Assembly: GCA_963828385.1 (NCBI GenBank)
Contig: CAWHEF010000002.1
Coordinates: 62,001 to 126,000, forward strand
Length of the DNA stretch: 64,000 nucleotides
From: Bog-756 sp963828385
Lineage (GTDB): Bacteria > Actinomycetota > Acidimicrobiia > Acidimicrobiales > RAAP-2
Reading direction: 5' to 3'
Made by a program: the position numbers and the translations under genes. The notes below the pieces were generated by a model that saw only the letters and a program-made list of their open reading frames with translations, had not been told where the DNA came from and ran no database searches. Positions 39,284 to 48,974 of this stretch are shown piece after piece (the stretch's first letter is position 1; the number at the start of each line of letters is the position of its first letter).

Positions 39284-40130
39284 GGTCGGACGGTGCCGGT
39301 GTGGATCCGGCAGCCTGTTCGCTCCTGGGCGGTCTGCCACCGGACGGTTCAGTCGACGGCGAAGGGGCACCCTGGCGGAACCGGGTGGTGTAGGTGCCGT
39401 CGTAGACGTGGCTCCGACGGACGTGATCGGCTGTGTCGAGCGCGGGCCCGATGAGCAGCATGGTGGTGGCATCGAACCGCTCGCGCTCCACGACGGCGGC
39501 CAGGTCCCCGAGCGTGGTTCGCACGATCCGCTCGTCGGGCCAGGTGACCCGGTGGGCGACGATCACCGGCGTCTCGACCGAATGGTCCGAACCGCCGGCG
39601 ACGAGCTCGTCGACCACCTCGTCGACGTGGTTGACGGAGAGGAAGAGGGCGAGGGTCCCGCCGGCGTTCGCTGCTGCGGTGAGGGACTCGGTCGGCGGCA
39701 TCGATGAGCTGGTGCGACGGGCCAGGCGGGTCATGACAAGTGTCTGGGACAGGCCGGGCACGGTGAGCTCGCACCCGACGGCGGCGGCGGTAGCCGATAC
39801 CGACGTGACTCCGGGGACGACCTCGAAGTCGCGGCCGTTCGCCCGGCACCAGGCGATCTGCTCGCCGATGGCGCTGTAGATGGAGGTGTCACCGGAATGG
39901 AGCCGGACGATGGCGGCATCGGGGTTGGCCTCGAAGACGCCGCACACCTCTTCCAGGGTCATCGTCTTCGAGTCGTGGACGATCACGTCGCGGCGACAGT
40001 GCCTGAGCAGTGCCTCGGGAACGAGTGATGCCGCCCAGATCACGATGTCGGCCCCTGCCAGCCGGTCCCTGCCACGGACCGTGATGAGATCGGGATCCCC
40101 CGGTCCGGCGCCGATGAACGAGATGGTCAC
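39276..40130 (-). CDS. cobM: Precorrin-4 C11-methyltransferase
   Basis: This 284-residue SAM enzyme forms precorrin-5. ISFIGAGPGDPDLITVRG, RLHSGDTSIYSAIGEQ and VVPGVTSVSATAAAVGCELT are the family motifs. GTG 40130 overlaps the stop of the preceding CobI-like gene by 4 bases. The C-terminus has a Ser/Pro/Gly-rich extension of about 35 residues, part of which overlaps cobL. Confidence 0.93.
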   Translation of the reverse strand: MTISFIGAGPGDPDLITVRGRDRLAGADIVIWAASLVPEALLRHCRRDVIVHDSKTMTLEEVCGVFEANPDAAIVRLHSGDTSIYSAIGEQIAWCRANGRDFEVVPGVTSVSATAAAVGCELTVPGLSQTLVMTRLARRTSSSMPPTESLTAAANAGGTLALFLSVNHVDEVVDELVAGGSDHSVETPVIVAHRVTWPDERIVRTTLGDLAAVVERERFDATTMLLIGPALDTADHVRRSHVYDGTYTTRFRQGAPSPSTEPSGGRPPRSEQAAGSTPAPSDHG

Positions 40131-41049
40131 CGGTCGCCGTCCTTGGTAGCCGGGAAGCTCCCGCTCGGATCGGGCGCCGGCCCACGGACAGCGGGCAGGA
40201 TGACTGTGGCCAGGTACGACAGGGGACCGTCTCGGAAGCCGGACAGGTCGCCCACGTGCTCGCCGGGCTGACCGAGGAGCTCGCCGACACGGACGAGATC
40301 GGTGCGGCCCGAGGCCGTCGCCGCCTCGATGAGGACGTCGAGGTCCGGTGCGCCCTTGCAGATCACGACGGCGGTGTCCGGATCGTCGAGCGCCGAGCGC
40401 GGATGCTGCCCTCCACCGCCAGCACGGCCTGCCCGGGACGGGCGAGCACCGTCGAGGTCGCGCCCGAGAGCGCCTGGAAGGACATGATGCCCGGCACCAT
40501 CTCGACCGGGACCGTCGGACGGCTCGCCCGTATCTCATCGGCGAGATCGGGGAAGACGGACCACATCGCCGGGTCGCCGAGCGTGACAACGGCCACCGCC
40601 TCGCCGGCATCGAGGGGAGCGATCGCCGCCTGGGCGGCTGCCCGGAGGGAGGCCCGGCGCTCCCCGTCCTGGGACGTGATGTCGAGCTCGAGCCGTTCGA
40701 TCGGAACCGTGGGGGCGACCGTGCGGGCGACCGCCTCGGCCCGTCCGACCGAGCGGGGTGACCACGACAACGAGAACACCCTGTCGCAGCCGAGCAACGT
40801 GTCTCGGGCCAGTCGGGTCACGTACCGGGGATCGCCCGGACCCATGCCGACCCCGACGAGAAGGGGGCCCTGGCGGTGCGCCGCTGCCGGCTGATCCTCG
40901 ACCGTCAACCCATCCCCCCGCTCGGCGATGGCTGTCAGCCGTTCGATGGCCTGGCGGATGAGGTCGGCCTCTGAGCGGCCTGATCGGCTGGCGAGCTCGG
41001 CGAGGCTCTGCTTGAGCGATTCGGGCAGGTAGACGGACGACTTCCGCAC
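40127..41049 (-). CDS. Ribbon-helix-helix domain fused to a CobI/CbiL-like tetrapyrrole methylase (one frame break)
   Basis: The first ~45 residues (MRKSSVYLPESLKQSLAELA, RSGRSEADLIRQAIERLT) are a textbook CopG-type ribbon-helix-helix DNA-binding unit. After a ~15-residue linker comes a methylase of the precorrin-2 C20 type: LLVGVGMGPGDPRYVTRLA, VVTLGDPAMWSVFPDLAD, VEMVPGIMSFQALSGATS. The frame shifts near 40390 and continues ALDDPDTAVVICKGAPDLDV to GPLSYLATVILPAVRGP. A separate, canonical cobI is at 47314, so this copy is either a second C20 methylase or has another role. It overlaps cobM by 4 bases and follows cobB by 28. Confidence 0.8.
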
Positions 41050-41077
41050 GGAAGTGGAACCTAGCGCACGTAGGGCG

Positions 41078-42497
41078 TCAGTAGGGCAGTCGGGTCCGAG
41101 CCGGGCTGCAGGCCGCCACGAAGTGCTCGGCGATGTCCGGCCGGTTCGCGAGATGGACGTGCAGGTAGGAGGCGAGCATCCGTTCGGCGCCGAACCCTGA
41201 GGTCGCCGTTCCGCTCCGGCCGGTCATCGTGAGCGCCGAGCCGGGCGGCTCCACGGTGGAGTAGTGGTATTCGTGGCCGCGCAGGCGAAGTCCCGCCGGA
41301 CCGAGCGGAGTGGCCACCGTCGTCGTCGCCTCCCGGTACCCGAGGGTGAGCTTCGTTGTCATCCGGGCCTCTGCGTCCACCGCCCCGACGAGCTCGCGCC
41401 TCAGGGGACCGGACCCGTCGGCGACCGGACTCGTCTCCTTGACAGTGGATGCCTGGCCGTCGACGAGGAGATCGCACATCCATACCAACCCGCCGCACTC
41501 AGCCCACACGGGCATGCCGGAGCCGATTCTCGCCCGCACGTCATCGAGGAGGACCCGGTTGTCGCTCAGGACGTCGGCGTAGACCTCCGGGAACCCGCCG
41601 CCGGCCAGCAGCCCGGTCGTCCCCTCGGGCAGCGACGGGTCGTGACAGGGATCGAAGGCGACGACCTCGGCGCCCGCAGCGGTCATGGCTTCGAGATTGT
41701 CGACGTAGGAGAAGCTGAACGCCGCCCCCGACGCCACGGCGATCCGGGCCCTGCCGACAGGCCTCGGCATCTCCGGCGCGCCCGCCTCGATGGCCGGGGC
41801 CCGGCGGGAGAGGGACACGATGGCGTCGAGCTCGCACGACCGGGCGACGGTCGCCGACAGCCGGTCGAGCGAAGCCGCCACCGCCTCGGAATGTTCCACC
41901 ACCGGCACCAGGCCGAGGTGGCGGTCGCGCCAGACGAGCCGGTCGTCGCGGCGGAGGACACCCAGCACGGGCACGGGCACGGGCAAGCCGGCGACGGCGT
42001 CGCGGACCACCTTCTCGTGGCTGTCGGAGGCGACACGGTTGATGACGATGCCAGCCAGGCGGATGCGCGCGATCGAAGGTGGCAAAGCCGAGGACGGTGG
42101 CGGCCACCGATGTGCTCGCCGAGGAGGCGTCGACGACGAGCACGACGGGTGCATCCAACGCCAGGGCCACCTCCGCCGTCGACGACACGCTGCCATCGGC
42201 GGCCCCGTCGAAGAGACCCATCACCCCTTCGACCACCAGGACGTCGCAGCCGGATGCCGCCCGTGCCGCCAGCGGACGGAGCGAGTCGACGCCGGAGAGC
42301 CATGGGTCGAGGTTCCGTGGCGGCCTGCCTGTGGCGAGGGCGTGGTAGCCGGTGTCGATGAAGTCCGGGCCCACCTTGGCACCCCCGACGCGGAGTCCCC
42401 GCCGGACGAGGGCGGCCATGAGGCCGGTGGCCACGGTCGTCTTCCCGACCCCCGAGCTGGTTCCGCCCACCACGAAGCGCGGGCCGAGGGTAGCCAC
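41078..42497 (-). CDS. cobB: Cobyrinic/hydrogenobyrinic acid a,c-diamide synthase (one frame break)
   Basis: This enzyme uses glutamine and ATP to amidate the a and c side chains. The N-terminal dethiobiotin-synthase-like domain has VVGGTSSGVGKTTVATGLMA, KVGPDFIDTGYH and VVEGVMGLFDGAADG. The C-terminal class I amidotransferase domain has MPVWAECGGLVWMCDLL (nucleophile Cys) and YHYSTVEPPGSAL. The frame breaks by one base near 42070, between VLGFATFDRAH and IRLAGIVINRVASDSHEKVV. The start is taken as GTG 42497, 8 bases after cobO. The restored length is about 473 residues, normal for the family. Confidence 0.9.
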
Positions 42498-42505
42498 GAT
42501 CCGCC

Positions 42506-43027
42506 TCAGTACTCGATGCCCTTGCGGGCCCCGATCCCTTCGTCCATAGCGTGCTTCACCTTGACCATCTCGGTCACGGTGTCGGCGATGTCGATGAGCT
42601 CGGGAGAGGCGTAGCGGCCGGTCATGACCACGTTGGTGCGCCGCGGTCGCGCCGCGATCACCTCGACGAGGCGTTCGACCGGCACCCATCCGTACTTCAC
42701 GATGTAGGTCGCCTCGTCCAGGATGACCAGGTCGTAGCGACCGCTGCCGATGAGCCCGGCGGCCACGTCCCAGGCGTGTCGCCCCTTGGCCGCCGTCTCG
42801 TCGAGGTCGGTCGACTCCCAGGTGAAGCCGTCGCCGAGCGTGTGCCACTCGATGCCGAGATGGTCGGCCAGCTTGCGCTCCCCCACCTTCCACTTCTCGC
42901 TCTTCACGAACTGGACGACGGCCGTGTCCCACCCCCGGGCCCAGCTCCGGCCCATCACACCCATGGCCGCCGAGCTCTTCCCCTTGCCCGTGCCCGTGTT
43001 GATGAGGAACCTCGAGGCCTGCGCCAT
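42506..43027 (-). CDS. cobO: Cob(I)yrinic acid a,c-diamide adenosyltransferase
   Basis: This 173-residue BtuR/CobO protein has the P-loop NTGTGKGKSSAAMGV, VVQFVKSEKW and LVILDEATYIVKYGWV. It transfers the 5'-deoxyadenosyl group from ATP to the corrin cobalt. It heads the minus-strand operon cobO-cobB-(RHH-CobI-like)-cobM-cobL-cobE-cobA-cobF. No cobalamin riboswitch is visible in the 71 bases before it, and the promoter may lie there or upstream of the amidohydrolase. Confidence 0.94.
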   Translation of the reverse strand: MAQASRFLINTGTGKGKSSAAMGVMGRSWARGWDTAVVQFVKSEKWKVGERKLADHLGIEWHTLGDGFTWESTDLDETAAKGRHAWDVAAGLIGSGRYDLVILDEATYIVKYGWVPVERLVEVIAARPRRTNVVMTGRYASPELIDIADTVTEMVKVKHAMDEGIGARKGIEY

Positions 43028-43098
43028 GAGCCGGACCGTACCATCGGGGTCTGGGGACCAGGGACGAGGAACCGGTCCGGACCCGGGGCGACCCGGGC

Positions 43099-44307
43099 TC
43101 AGGCGGCGAGATGAGCGCCGGCGGACCCCATCAGGTCGAGGAAGTTGTCGACGTAGAACTTCTGGCGCACCGCGTCGCTGGTGTCGCCCAGCGAGGCCTC
43201 GAAACGCTCGACGGGCTTCCGGCCCCCTTCGACGTGGGGATAGTCGGACGAGAACATGGGCAGCTCAGGGCCGCCCTGCTCGATGATCCACCCGACATCC
43301 TCGGTCGGGTACGGCGTGAAGCGCACCTGGCGGTGCACATAGTCCGACGGACGCATCGACAGGGACTGCAGCCGCGCCTCGTGACGGGCGAACGCGTCGA
43401 AGGCGGACTCCATCTGGCGGAGCCACGACGGCACCCAGATGGCGCCCTGCTCGATGACTCCGATGCGGAGCTCGGGGAAACGCTCGAGCACGCCGTCGAA
43501 GATCATCGTCGCCAGGGTCTGGGCCGGCGGCCCGGGGATGCCCATGTAGTCGACCGAACGAAAGTTCTCGTCGCCACCGTGGAAGTCGTGGGGGACAGGG
43601 AGCCCGTTGACGAAGTAGTGCGGGTCGATCAGTTCGCCGGTGCCGCCCACATGGAACACGATGGGGACACCGGCCTCCTCGGCTCGCGCCCAGACGCCGA
43701 AGAGGTCGAGATGGCTGGGGGAGAAGGCGGGAGGGCAGCCCGACGCGACGAGCAGGGCGGCTGCTCCTTGGGACAGCGCCTTCTCGGTCGCCTGTGTGGC
43801 GAGGTCGGGGTCGGCCAAGGGGATGTAGCAGGTTGGTAGAAGGCGGGGGTCGACCGAGCAGAACTCGATCATCCCCCGGTTGTGGGCCCGGGCGGCGGCA
43901 TAGGCGAGCTCCGGATCGCCCGCGTGTTCGAGATCGTGAAGCCGGCTGTTGTGGAAGGTGTTGAAGATCAGCTGGCTGCCGAACCCGAGGAGGTCCAGGG
44001 CCCGAGGACGGTCGTCCGGGATGAACGCCCCTGTCGCCGCGAAGTTCTTGCGGGTCATGATCTCTTGGTCCTCGCAGGCCCGGTACTCCTCCGAGGCGTG
44101 CTGTTGACGAAGCCGGTCGAACGAGGCGACCAGGTCGTGCCGCTGTTCTTCGGGGTTGCCCGTCTGGCGTAGCTCGTTGCCGCTGGAGTACGTCAGGAAC
44201 GGAAGACGATCACGGAACCTCGCCTCGGCATGGTCGCGTAGCCACGTCGGCGTCTCCATGAGGTGGGAGTCGGCGTCGTGCATCACACGGCCGCTTACAT
44301 AGGGCAT
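43099..44307 (-). CDS. Amidohydrolase-family metal-dependent hydrolase
   Basis: This 402-residue TIM-barrel protein belongs to the ACMSD/amidohydrolase-2 group. DADSHLMETPTWL stands where the HxH-type entry motif is found, VFHVGGTGELIDPHYFVN carries the barrel histidine and MFSSDYPHVEGG the conserved Asp. It probably catalyses hydrolysis or decarboxylation of a small acid; the substrate is unknown. It precedes cobO on the same strand but has no known role in corrin synthesis. ATG 44307 fits the first conserved residues. Confidence 0.82.
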   Translation of the reverse strand: MPYVSGRVMHDADSHLMETPTWLRDHAEARFRDRLPFLTYSSGNELRQTGNPEEQRHDLVASFDRLRQQHASEEYRACEDQEIMTRKNFAATGAFIPDDRPRALDLLGFGSQLIFNTFHNSRLHDLEHAGDPELAYAAARAHNRGMIEFCSVDPRLLPTCYIPLADPDLATQATEKALSQGAAALLVASGCPPAFSPSHLDLFGVWARAEEAGVPIVFHVGGTGELIDPHYFVNGLPVPHDFHGGDENFRSVDYMGIPGPPAQTLATMIFDGVLERFPELRIGVIEQGAIWVPSWLRQMESAFDAFARHEARLQSLSMRPSDYVHRQVRFTPYPTEDVGWIIEQGGPELPMFSSDYPHVEGGRKPVERFEASLGDTSDAVRQKFYVDNFLDLMGSAGAHLAA

Positions 44308-44445
44308 CGAACCATCCCCCCGACGCTGTGAGTGGGGCCCCCCGAGTGGGGCGCCCCAATGGTACCGGGGAGCTCGGGGCCGGATACGTGCCGGACCGGG
44401 GGACCGACCCGGGCGGGTCGGTCCCCCGGGTGCAAACATGGCCAC

Positions 44446-45310
44446 GTGCGGATCGGTCTTCACGCCCTCGGCATCGGCGCCGGAGCCGACCCCTCGGTGA
44501 TCGGGGCGGTCGCCGAAGCGGCTGACGTCGCCGGATTCTCCACCCTGTGGTCGGGCGAGCACGTCGTCATGGTGGACCGGCGGGATTCGCCGTACCCCTA
44601 CGCGTCAAACGGGCGCATCGCCGTCCCGTCCGACGCCGACTGGCTCGATCCCCTGCTCACCCTCGCCTACGTCGCCGCGGTGACGTCGCGGATCCGGGTG
44701 GCCACGGGGATCCTGCTCCTCCCGCAGCACAACCCGCTGGTGGCGGCGCAAGCAGGCGGCCAGCCTCGACGTCCTCTCGGGGGGTCGCTTCGTGCTCGGA
44801 GTCGGGATCGGGTGGTCACGCGAGGAGTTCACCGCCCTCGGGATCCCCTTTGCCGGTCGCGCCCGACGGACTCGAGAATTCGTCGACGTGATGCGCACCC
44901 TGTGGCGTGAGGACCCCGCCTCCTACGAGGGAGAGCTCGTCGGGTTCCGGGAGGTGCGGAGCTTTCCGAAGCCGGTCCAGGACCATCGAGTCCCGATCAT
45001 CCTCGGGGGCAACAGCGATGCTGCGCTGGACCGCGTCGCCGCCTGGGGCGACGGCTGGTACGGCTTCAATCTCTCACGAGAGGAGCTGCCCGGCCGTGTG
45101 GATGCGCTCGCAACCCGCTGCCGCCGGTCCGGACGGGACCCCGCCACCGTGGAGATGGCCGTCTCGCTCCGCGACGGCCAACCCGAGGACATCACCATGC
45201 TGACCGAGCTCGGGGTGACCGAACTGGTGGTGGTCGAGTCACCTCCGGATGATCCCGGTCGGGCCACTGCCTGGGTCGAAGGGCTGGCCGAACGGTGGGG
45301 TCCCGACTGA
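44446..45310 (+). CDS. LLM-class F420-dependent oxidoreductase (one frame break)
   Basis: This luciferase-like TIM-barrel protein has the N-terminus IGLHALGIGAGADPSVIG, then TLWSGEHVVMVDRRDSPYPY and IRVATGILLLPQHNPLV. An extra base near 44755 shifts the frame, after which SLDVLSGGRFVLGVGIGWSR and VPIILGGNSDAALDRVAAWG continue. The GEHVV and GIGWSREEF segments are typical of the F420-using branch in Actinomycetota. The start is GTG 44446. It is divergent from the amidohydrolase and lies just before cobG, perhaps forming a small catabolic insertion with that hydrolase. Confidence 0.85.
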
Positions 45311-45377
45311 TGGCGGTGGTGGCCTGGCCGGCGGGTACGTAGGGCATCCCGCCATACGTGGGTGGTACCTTCGTGCG

Positions 45378-46640
45378 GTGCCGACCTCCGTCCCGTCGCT
45401 CGTCCGCGGCGCCTGCCCGACGGCCCAGGTGCCGATGGAGGTCGGGGACGGCCTGCTCATCAGGTTGCGCATGCCGGGGGGATCGGTCACGGTCGGCGGC
45501 CTCCGCGCTATCGCCGAGGTGGCCGAGCGGTTCGGCTCGGGGGAGATCGAGCTCACGGCGCGGGCGAACGTGCAGATCCGCGGCCTGGGCCATGAGGTCG
45601 CGGCGACGGCGGCAAGGCGGCTTGTCGATGAGGGGCTCGCCGAGGCGGACGTCGGCTTGGACCTCCGACGCGAGGTGATGGCCAGCCCCCTCACCGGCCA
45701 CGACCCCGCCTCGCTCGTCGACCTGACCGCCACCGTCGATGATGTGGTCGGTACGCTCGCCGCAGATCCGGATCTCTCCGGTCTGCCTCCGAAGTTCTGC
45801 ATCGTCATCGATGACGGCGGATCGGTGTCCGTCCGCCGCTTCGGCGCCGACGTCGCCCTCGGGGCCGCTCGCTCGCCTGAGGGGACCATGTTCCAGATCG
45901 AACTGGGCCGAGCACTCGATCGTCCCACCACCGACGGGTCACCGGGATGGGCCGACGCACCAGGCAGCGAGACCGATCCCGCCCCCGTGTGGGTACGACA
46001 GGCCGACCTCGCCGCCGTCGTCCTCGGTGCCGCCCGGTTGTGTGCCCGTTCGGGCCGACGCATGGACGAGCTCGTCGGCCGGATGGGCCGCGATCCGCTC
46101 CTTGCCATGCTGGGAGGCCGCCAGATCACCGGCTCGGGTCGCGCACCGAGCGGGGCCACGACACCGTCGAACCCCGGGAACGGCGCCCCCGTCGGTGTCT
46201 TCGACTGGGCCGGGGTGACGAGGGTCTCGATCGGGGCCGCTCCCTTCCTCGGTCTCATGACACCGGACGCGTTCCATCGGGTGGCGGACACAGCAGAGAA
46301 GGCGTCTGCCCTCGTCCGGCTCACGCCGTGGCGGGGTGTGGTCGTCCTGGGCATCGACCGTGCCGATGTCACCGCTGTCGTCACCGGGCTCGAGGCTGCC
46401 GGCTGCTCGGCCGACCCCACCGATCCGGTCCATCGGATCTCGGCGTGCGTCGGCCGGCCCGGGTGTCCCGCCGGCCGTGCCGACACCCGGGAAGCCGCCC
46501 GGTCCCTGCTCGCCCGAGCGACGCCCGAGACGCCGGGCGTCCACTTTTCGGGCTGCGAGAAGCGCTGCGGCGCCCCGACCGGGTCCGGTCCGCGTATCCG
46601 CGTGGTGGTGGCCGACGAGCACGGGAGCTTCCGTGACTGA
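45378..46640 (+). CDS. cobG: Precorrin-3B synthase
   Basis: This oxygen-dependent monooxygenase of the nitrite/sulfite-reductase fold makes the hydroxylactone precorrin-3B, which defines the aerobic pathway. The ferredoxin-like half has GSGEIELTARANVQIRGLG. The Fe4S4/sirohaem-type cysteines are in SACVGRPGCPAGRADT and HFSGCEKRCGAPTG. It is 420 residues from GTG 45378 and intact. It starts the plus-strand operon cobG-cobH-cobI-cobJ and overlaps cobH by 8 bases. Confidence 0.92.
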   Translation: MPTSVPSLVRGACPTAQVPMEVGDGLLIRLRMPGGSVTVGGLRAIAEVAERFGSGEIELTARANVQIRGLGHEVAATAARRLVDEGLAEADVGLDLRREVMASPLTGHDPASLVDLTATVDDVVGTLAADPDLSGLPPKFCIVIDDGGSVSVRRFGADVALGAARSPEGTMFQIELGRALDRPTTDGSPGWADAPGSETDPAPVWVRQADLAAVVLGAARLCARSGRRMDELVGRMGRDPLLAMLGGRQITGSGRAPSGATTPSNPGNGAPVGVFDWAGVTRVSIGAAPFLGLMTPDAFHRVADTAEKASALVRLTPWRGVVVLGIDRADVTAVVTGLEAAGCSADPTDPVHRISACVGRPGCPAGRADTREAARSLLARATPETPGVHFSGCEKRCGAPTGSGPRIRVVVADEHGSFRD

Positions 46641-47310
46641 GACCCATGACCGGGCCTCGGTCCCGGCTGCGCTCGACTACGAGCGGGACGCATCCGCCAT
46701 CTACCGCCGTTCCTTCGACACCATCCGGACAGAAGCCGACCTCTCCGGTCTGGCCGATGACCTCGAGCCGGTCGTGGTGCGCATGATCCATGCCTGCGGT
46801 ATGACCGACCTCCCGGGACTGACGGATGCGTCAGGCGACTTCGTCCCGAGGGCTCGGTCGGCCCTCCGTTCGGGGTGCCCTGTTCTCGTCGACTCGATGA
46901 TGGTGGCGTACGGGATCACCCGCTCGCGCCTCCCGGCCGGGAACCCCGTGGTGTGCACGCTCACCGAGGACGCCGTGGACGCCGAAGCGAGAGAGATGGG
47001 GACCACCCGGTCGGCGGCTGCCGTGGACCGTTGGCTCCCGAACCTGGACGGGGCCCTCGCCGTGTTCGGCAACGCGCCGACCGCTCTCTTCCGCCTGCTC
47101 GAGCTGATGCGTACACAGGACCGGCGCCCGGCGGCGATCGTGGGGGTGCCGGTGGGGTTCGTCGGCGCTGCAGAGGCGAAAGATGCGCTGACCGCCCAGG
47201 CGTTCCTCGGCATCGACCACCCGGTTCCACACCTCGTCGTGCGGGGGCGCCGGGGTGGTAGCGCCATGGCCGCCGCCTCCGTCAACGCTCTGGCGAGCGA
47301 CCGGGTCTGA
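46633..47310 (+). CDS. cobH: Precorrin-8X methylmutase
   Basis: This 225-residue enzyme moves the C-11 methyl to C-12, giving hydrogenobyrinic acid. The catalytic histidine lies in VVRMIHACGMTDL. DSMMVAYGITRSRLP, FGNAPTALFRLLELM and VGVPVGFVGAAEAKDAL are conserved. GTG 46633 overlaps the cobG stop. cobI starts 3 bases after its stop codon. Confidence 0.94.
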   Translation: MTETHDRASVPAALDYERDASAIYRRSFDTIRTEADLSGLADDLEPVVVRMIHACGMTDLPGLTDASGDFVPRARSALRSGCPVLVDSMMVAYGITRSRLPAGNPVVCTLTEDAVDAEAREMGTTRSAAAVDRWLPNLDGALAVFGNAPTALFRLLELMRTQDRRPAAIVGVPVGFVGAAEAKDALTAQAFLGIDHPVPHLVVRGRRGGSAMAAASVNALASDRV

Positions 47311-47313
47311 GCG

Positions 47314-48078
47314 GTGGACCCGGAGCGGCGAGACGATACGTCGAGCGGGATCGGGACGCTCTTCGGCGTGGGGGTGGGTCCCGGGGACCCCGAGCTCGTC
47401 ACGGTCAAGGCCCGGCGGGTCATCGCCGCCTGCCAGGTGATCGTCTCCTTCGCCGCCCGCAGGAAAGGCGGGCGGGGCAACGGCCTGGCCGTCGTCGAAG
47501 CGCTCCTCGACGACCACCACGAGCACCTGCGGCTGAGCTATCCGGTCACCACCGAGCCGGTGGAGGAGGCTGAATACGCGCGCCGTCTGACCGAGCTCTA
47601 TGACGGTGCCGCCGGGGCCATCGCCGCCGAGCTCGACAGGGGGCACGACACGGCGGTGATCTGTGAGGGAGACCCGTTCTTCTATGGCAGCTACATGTAC
47701 CTCCACCGCCGGCTCGCCGGCCGGTACCCGGTCGAGGTGGTGCCCGGTGTGACCTCGGTGGCGGCAGCGGCGGCGGCGGCCGGGACCCCCCTCGTCTCGT
47801 TGGGCGAGACACTCACCGTCATACCGGCAACCCTCCCTCCAGAAGAGCTGCAGGAGGCGATGGCCTCCTCGGGCTCGGCCGTGGTCATGAAGGTCGGCCG
47901 GAACCTGCCGGTGGTGAGGGAGGCGGCCCTCGCCTCCGGGCTGGCCAAGGACGCCGTGTATGTGGAGCTGGCCAGCTGTACCGGCCAGCGCGTGATCCCG
48001 CTCCTCGACACCGACGACGTTACCGCCCCGTACTTCTCGGTCGTCCTGTTCCCGAGCAGGGTGGCAGGGCAGCGATGA
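47314..48078 (+). CDS. cobI: Precorrin-2 C20-methyltransferase
   Basis: This 254-residue SAM enzyme makes precorrin-3A. Motifs are FGVGVGPGDPELVTVKARRV, VICEGDPFFYGSYMYLHRRL and VVPGVTSVAAAAAAAGTPLV, with VVMKVGRNLPVVREA and PYFSVVLF near the end. This is the canonical copy, unlike the RHH-fused paralogue at 40127-41049. It overlaps cobJ by 4 bases; in several actinobacteria the two are fused, here they are separate. Confidence 0.94.
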   Translation: MDPERRDDTSSGIGTLFGVGVGPGDPELVTVKARRVIAACQVIVSFAARRKGGRGNGLAVVEALLDDHHEHLRLSYPVTTEPVEEAEYARRLTELYDGAAGAIAAELDRGHDTAVICEGDPFFYGSYMYLHRRLAGRYPVEVVPGVTSVAAAAAAAGTPLVSLGETLTVIPATLPPEELQEAMASSGSAVVMKVGRNLPVVREAALASGLAKDAVYVELASCTGQRVIPLLDTDDVTAPYFSVVLFPSRVAGQR

Positions 48079-48974
48079 CGGACCGGTCCGGCGCCGCCGG
48101 GGCTGGATCCATTGCGGACCCGCACGAGCCGCTCGGCGGCGTCCTCAGCGTGGTCGGGCTCGGACCGGGGCGGCCGGACTGGCTCGTACCCGAAGCGGCC
48201 CAGCGGATCGCCGAGGCCACGGACCTGGTCGGCTACGGCCGCTATCTCGACCTCGTCCCGGTGCCGACCTCGGCGCGCCTTCATCGTTCGGGCAACCGGG
48301 TCGAGTCCGCTCGTGCCGTTCTCGCTCTCGAACTGGCCGACGCCGGGAACAGGGTGGTCCTCGTCTCATCGGGCGACCCCGGCGTCTTCGCCATGGCCGG
48401 CGCCGTCGTCGAACAGCTGGACTGCCACCCCGATCGCTGGAGGGAGGTCAGGGTCGAAATCGTCCCGGGCGTCTCCGCCGCCCAGGCGCTGGCGTCCCGG
48501 GTCGGGGCCCCGCTGGGGCACGACTTCTGCTCGATCTCGCTCTCCGACGTGTTGAAGCCCTGGGAGGTGGTCGAGCGGCGCCTCCGAGCGGCGGCATCGG
48601 CCGACTTCGTCGTCGCCCTGTACAACCCGGCCTCTCGCCACCGTCCCTGGCAGTTCGCCCGGGCGGTCGGGATCCTCTCCGAACACCGCCCGCCCGCCAC
48701 CCCCGTCGTCCTCGGACGCGACGTGGGACGGCCGGGAGAAAGGGTCAGCGTGGTGACGCTCCACGAGGTCCACGAGATGCCGGTCGACATGCGCACCATC
48801 GTGGTCGTCGGTTCTTCGGCCACCCGGATGGTCGCTGGCCGTCCGAAGGGGACGAGCGTCTACACCCCTCGCTGGTACGGCGGCGAGGGGCTGACCGGCG
48901 GGACCGGACCGGCAGAGCCGGCGGAGGCGCCTCCTCAGAGCCCGATGGTGCGGTCGAGCCAGTCCACGGCGTGA
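48075..48974 (+). CDS. cobJ: Precorrin-3B C17-methyltransferase
   Basis: This SAM enzyme contracts the ring while methylating C-17, giving precorrin-4. Motifs are LSVVGLGPGRPDWLVPEAAQ, LVSSGDPGVFAMAGAVVEQL, VEIVPGVSAAQALASRVGAP and FVVALYNPASRHRPWQ. It is 299 residues, intact, and coupled to cobI. Its last 40 bases overlap the convergent cobK 3' end. Confidence 0.94.
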   Translation: MTDRSGAAGAGSIADPHEPLGGVLSVVGLGPGRPDWLVPEAAQRIAEATDLVGYGRYLDLVPVPTSARLHRSGNRVESARAVLALELADAGNRVVLVSSGDPGVFAMAGAVVEQLDCHPDRWREVRVEIVPGVSAAQALASRVGAPLGHDFCSISLSDVLKPWEVVERRLRAAASADFVVALYNPASRHRPWQFARAVGILSEHRPPATPVVLGRDVGRPGERVSVVTLHEVHEMPVDMRTIVVVGSSATRMVAGRPKGTSVYTPRWYGGEGLTGGTGPAEPAEAPPQSPMVRSSQSTA

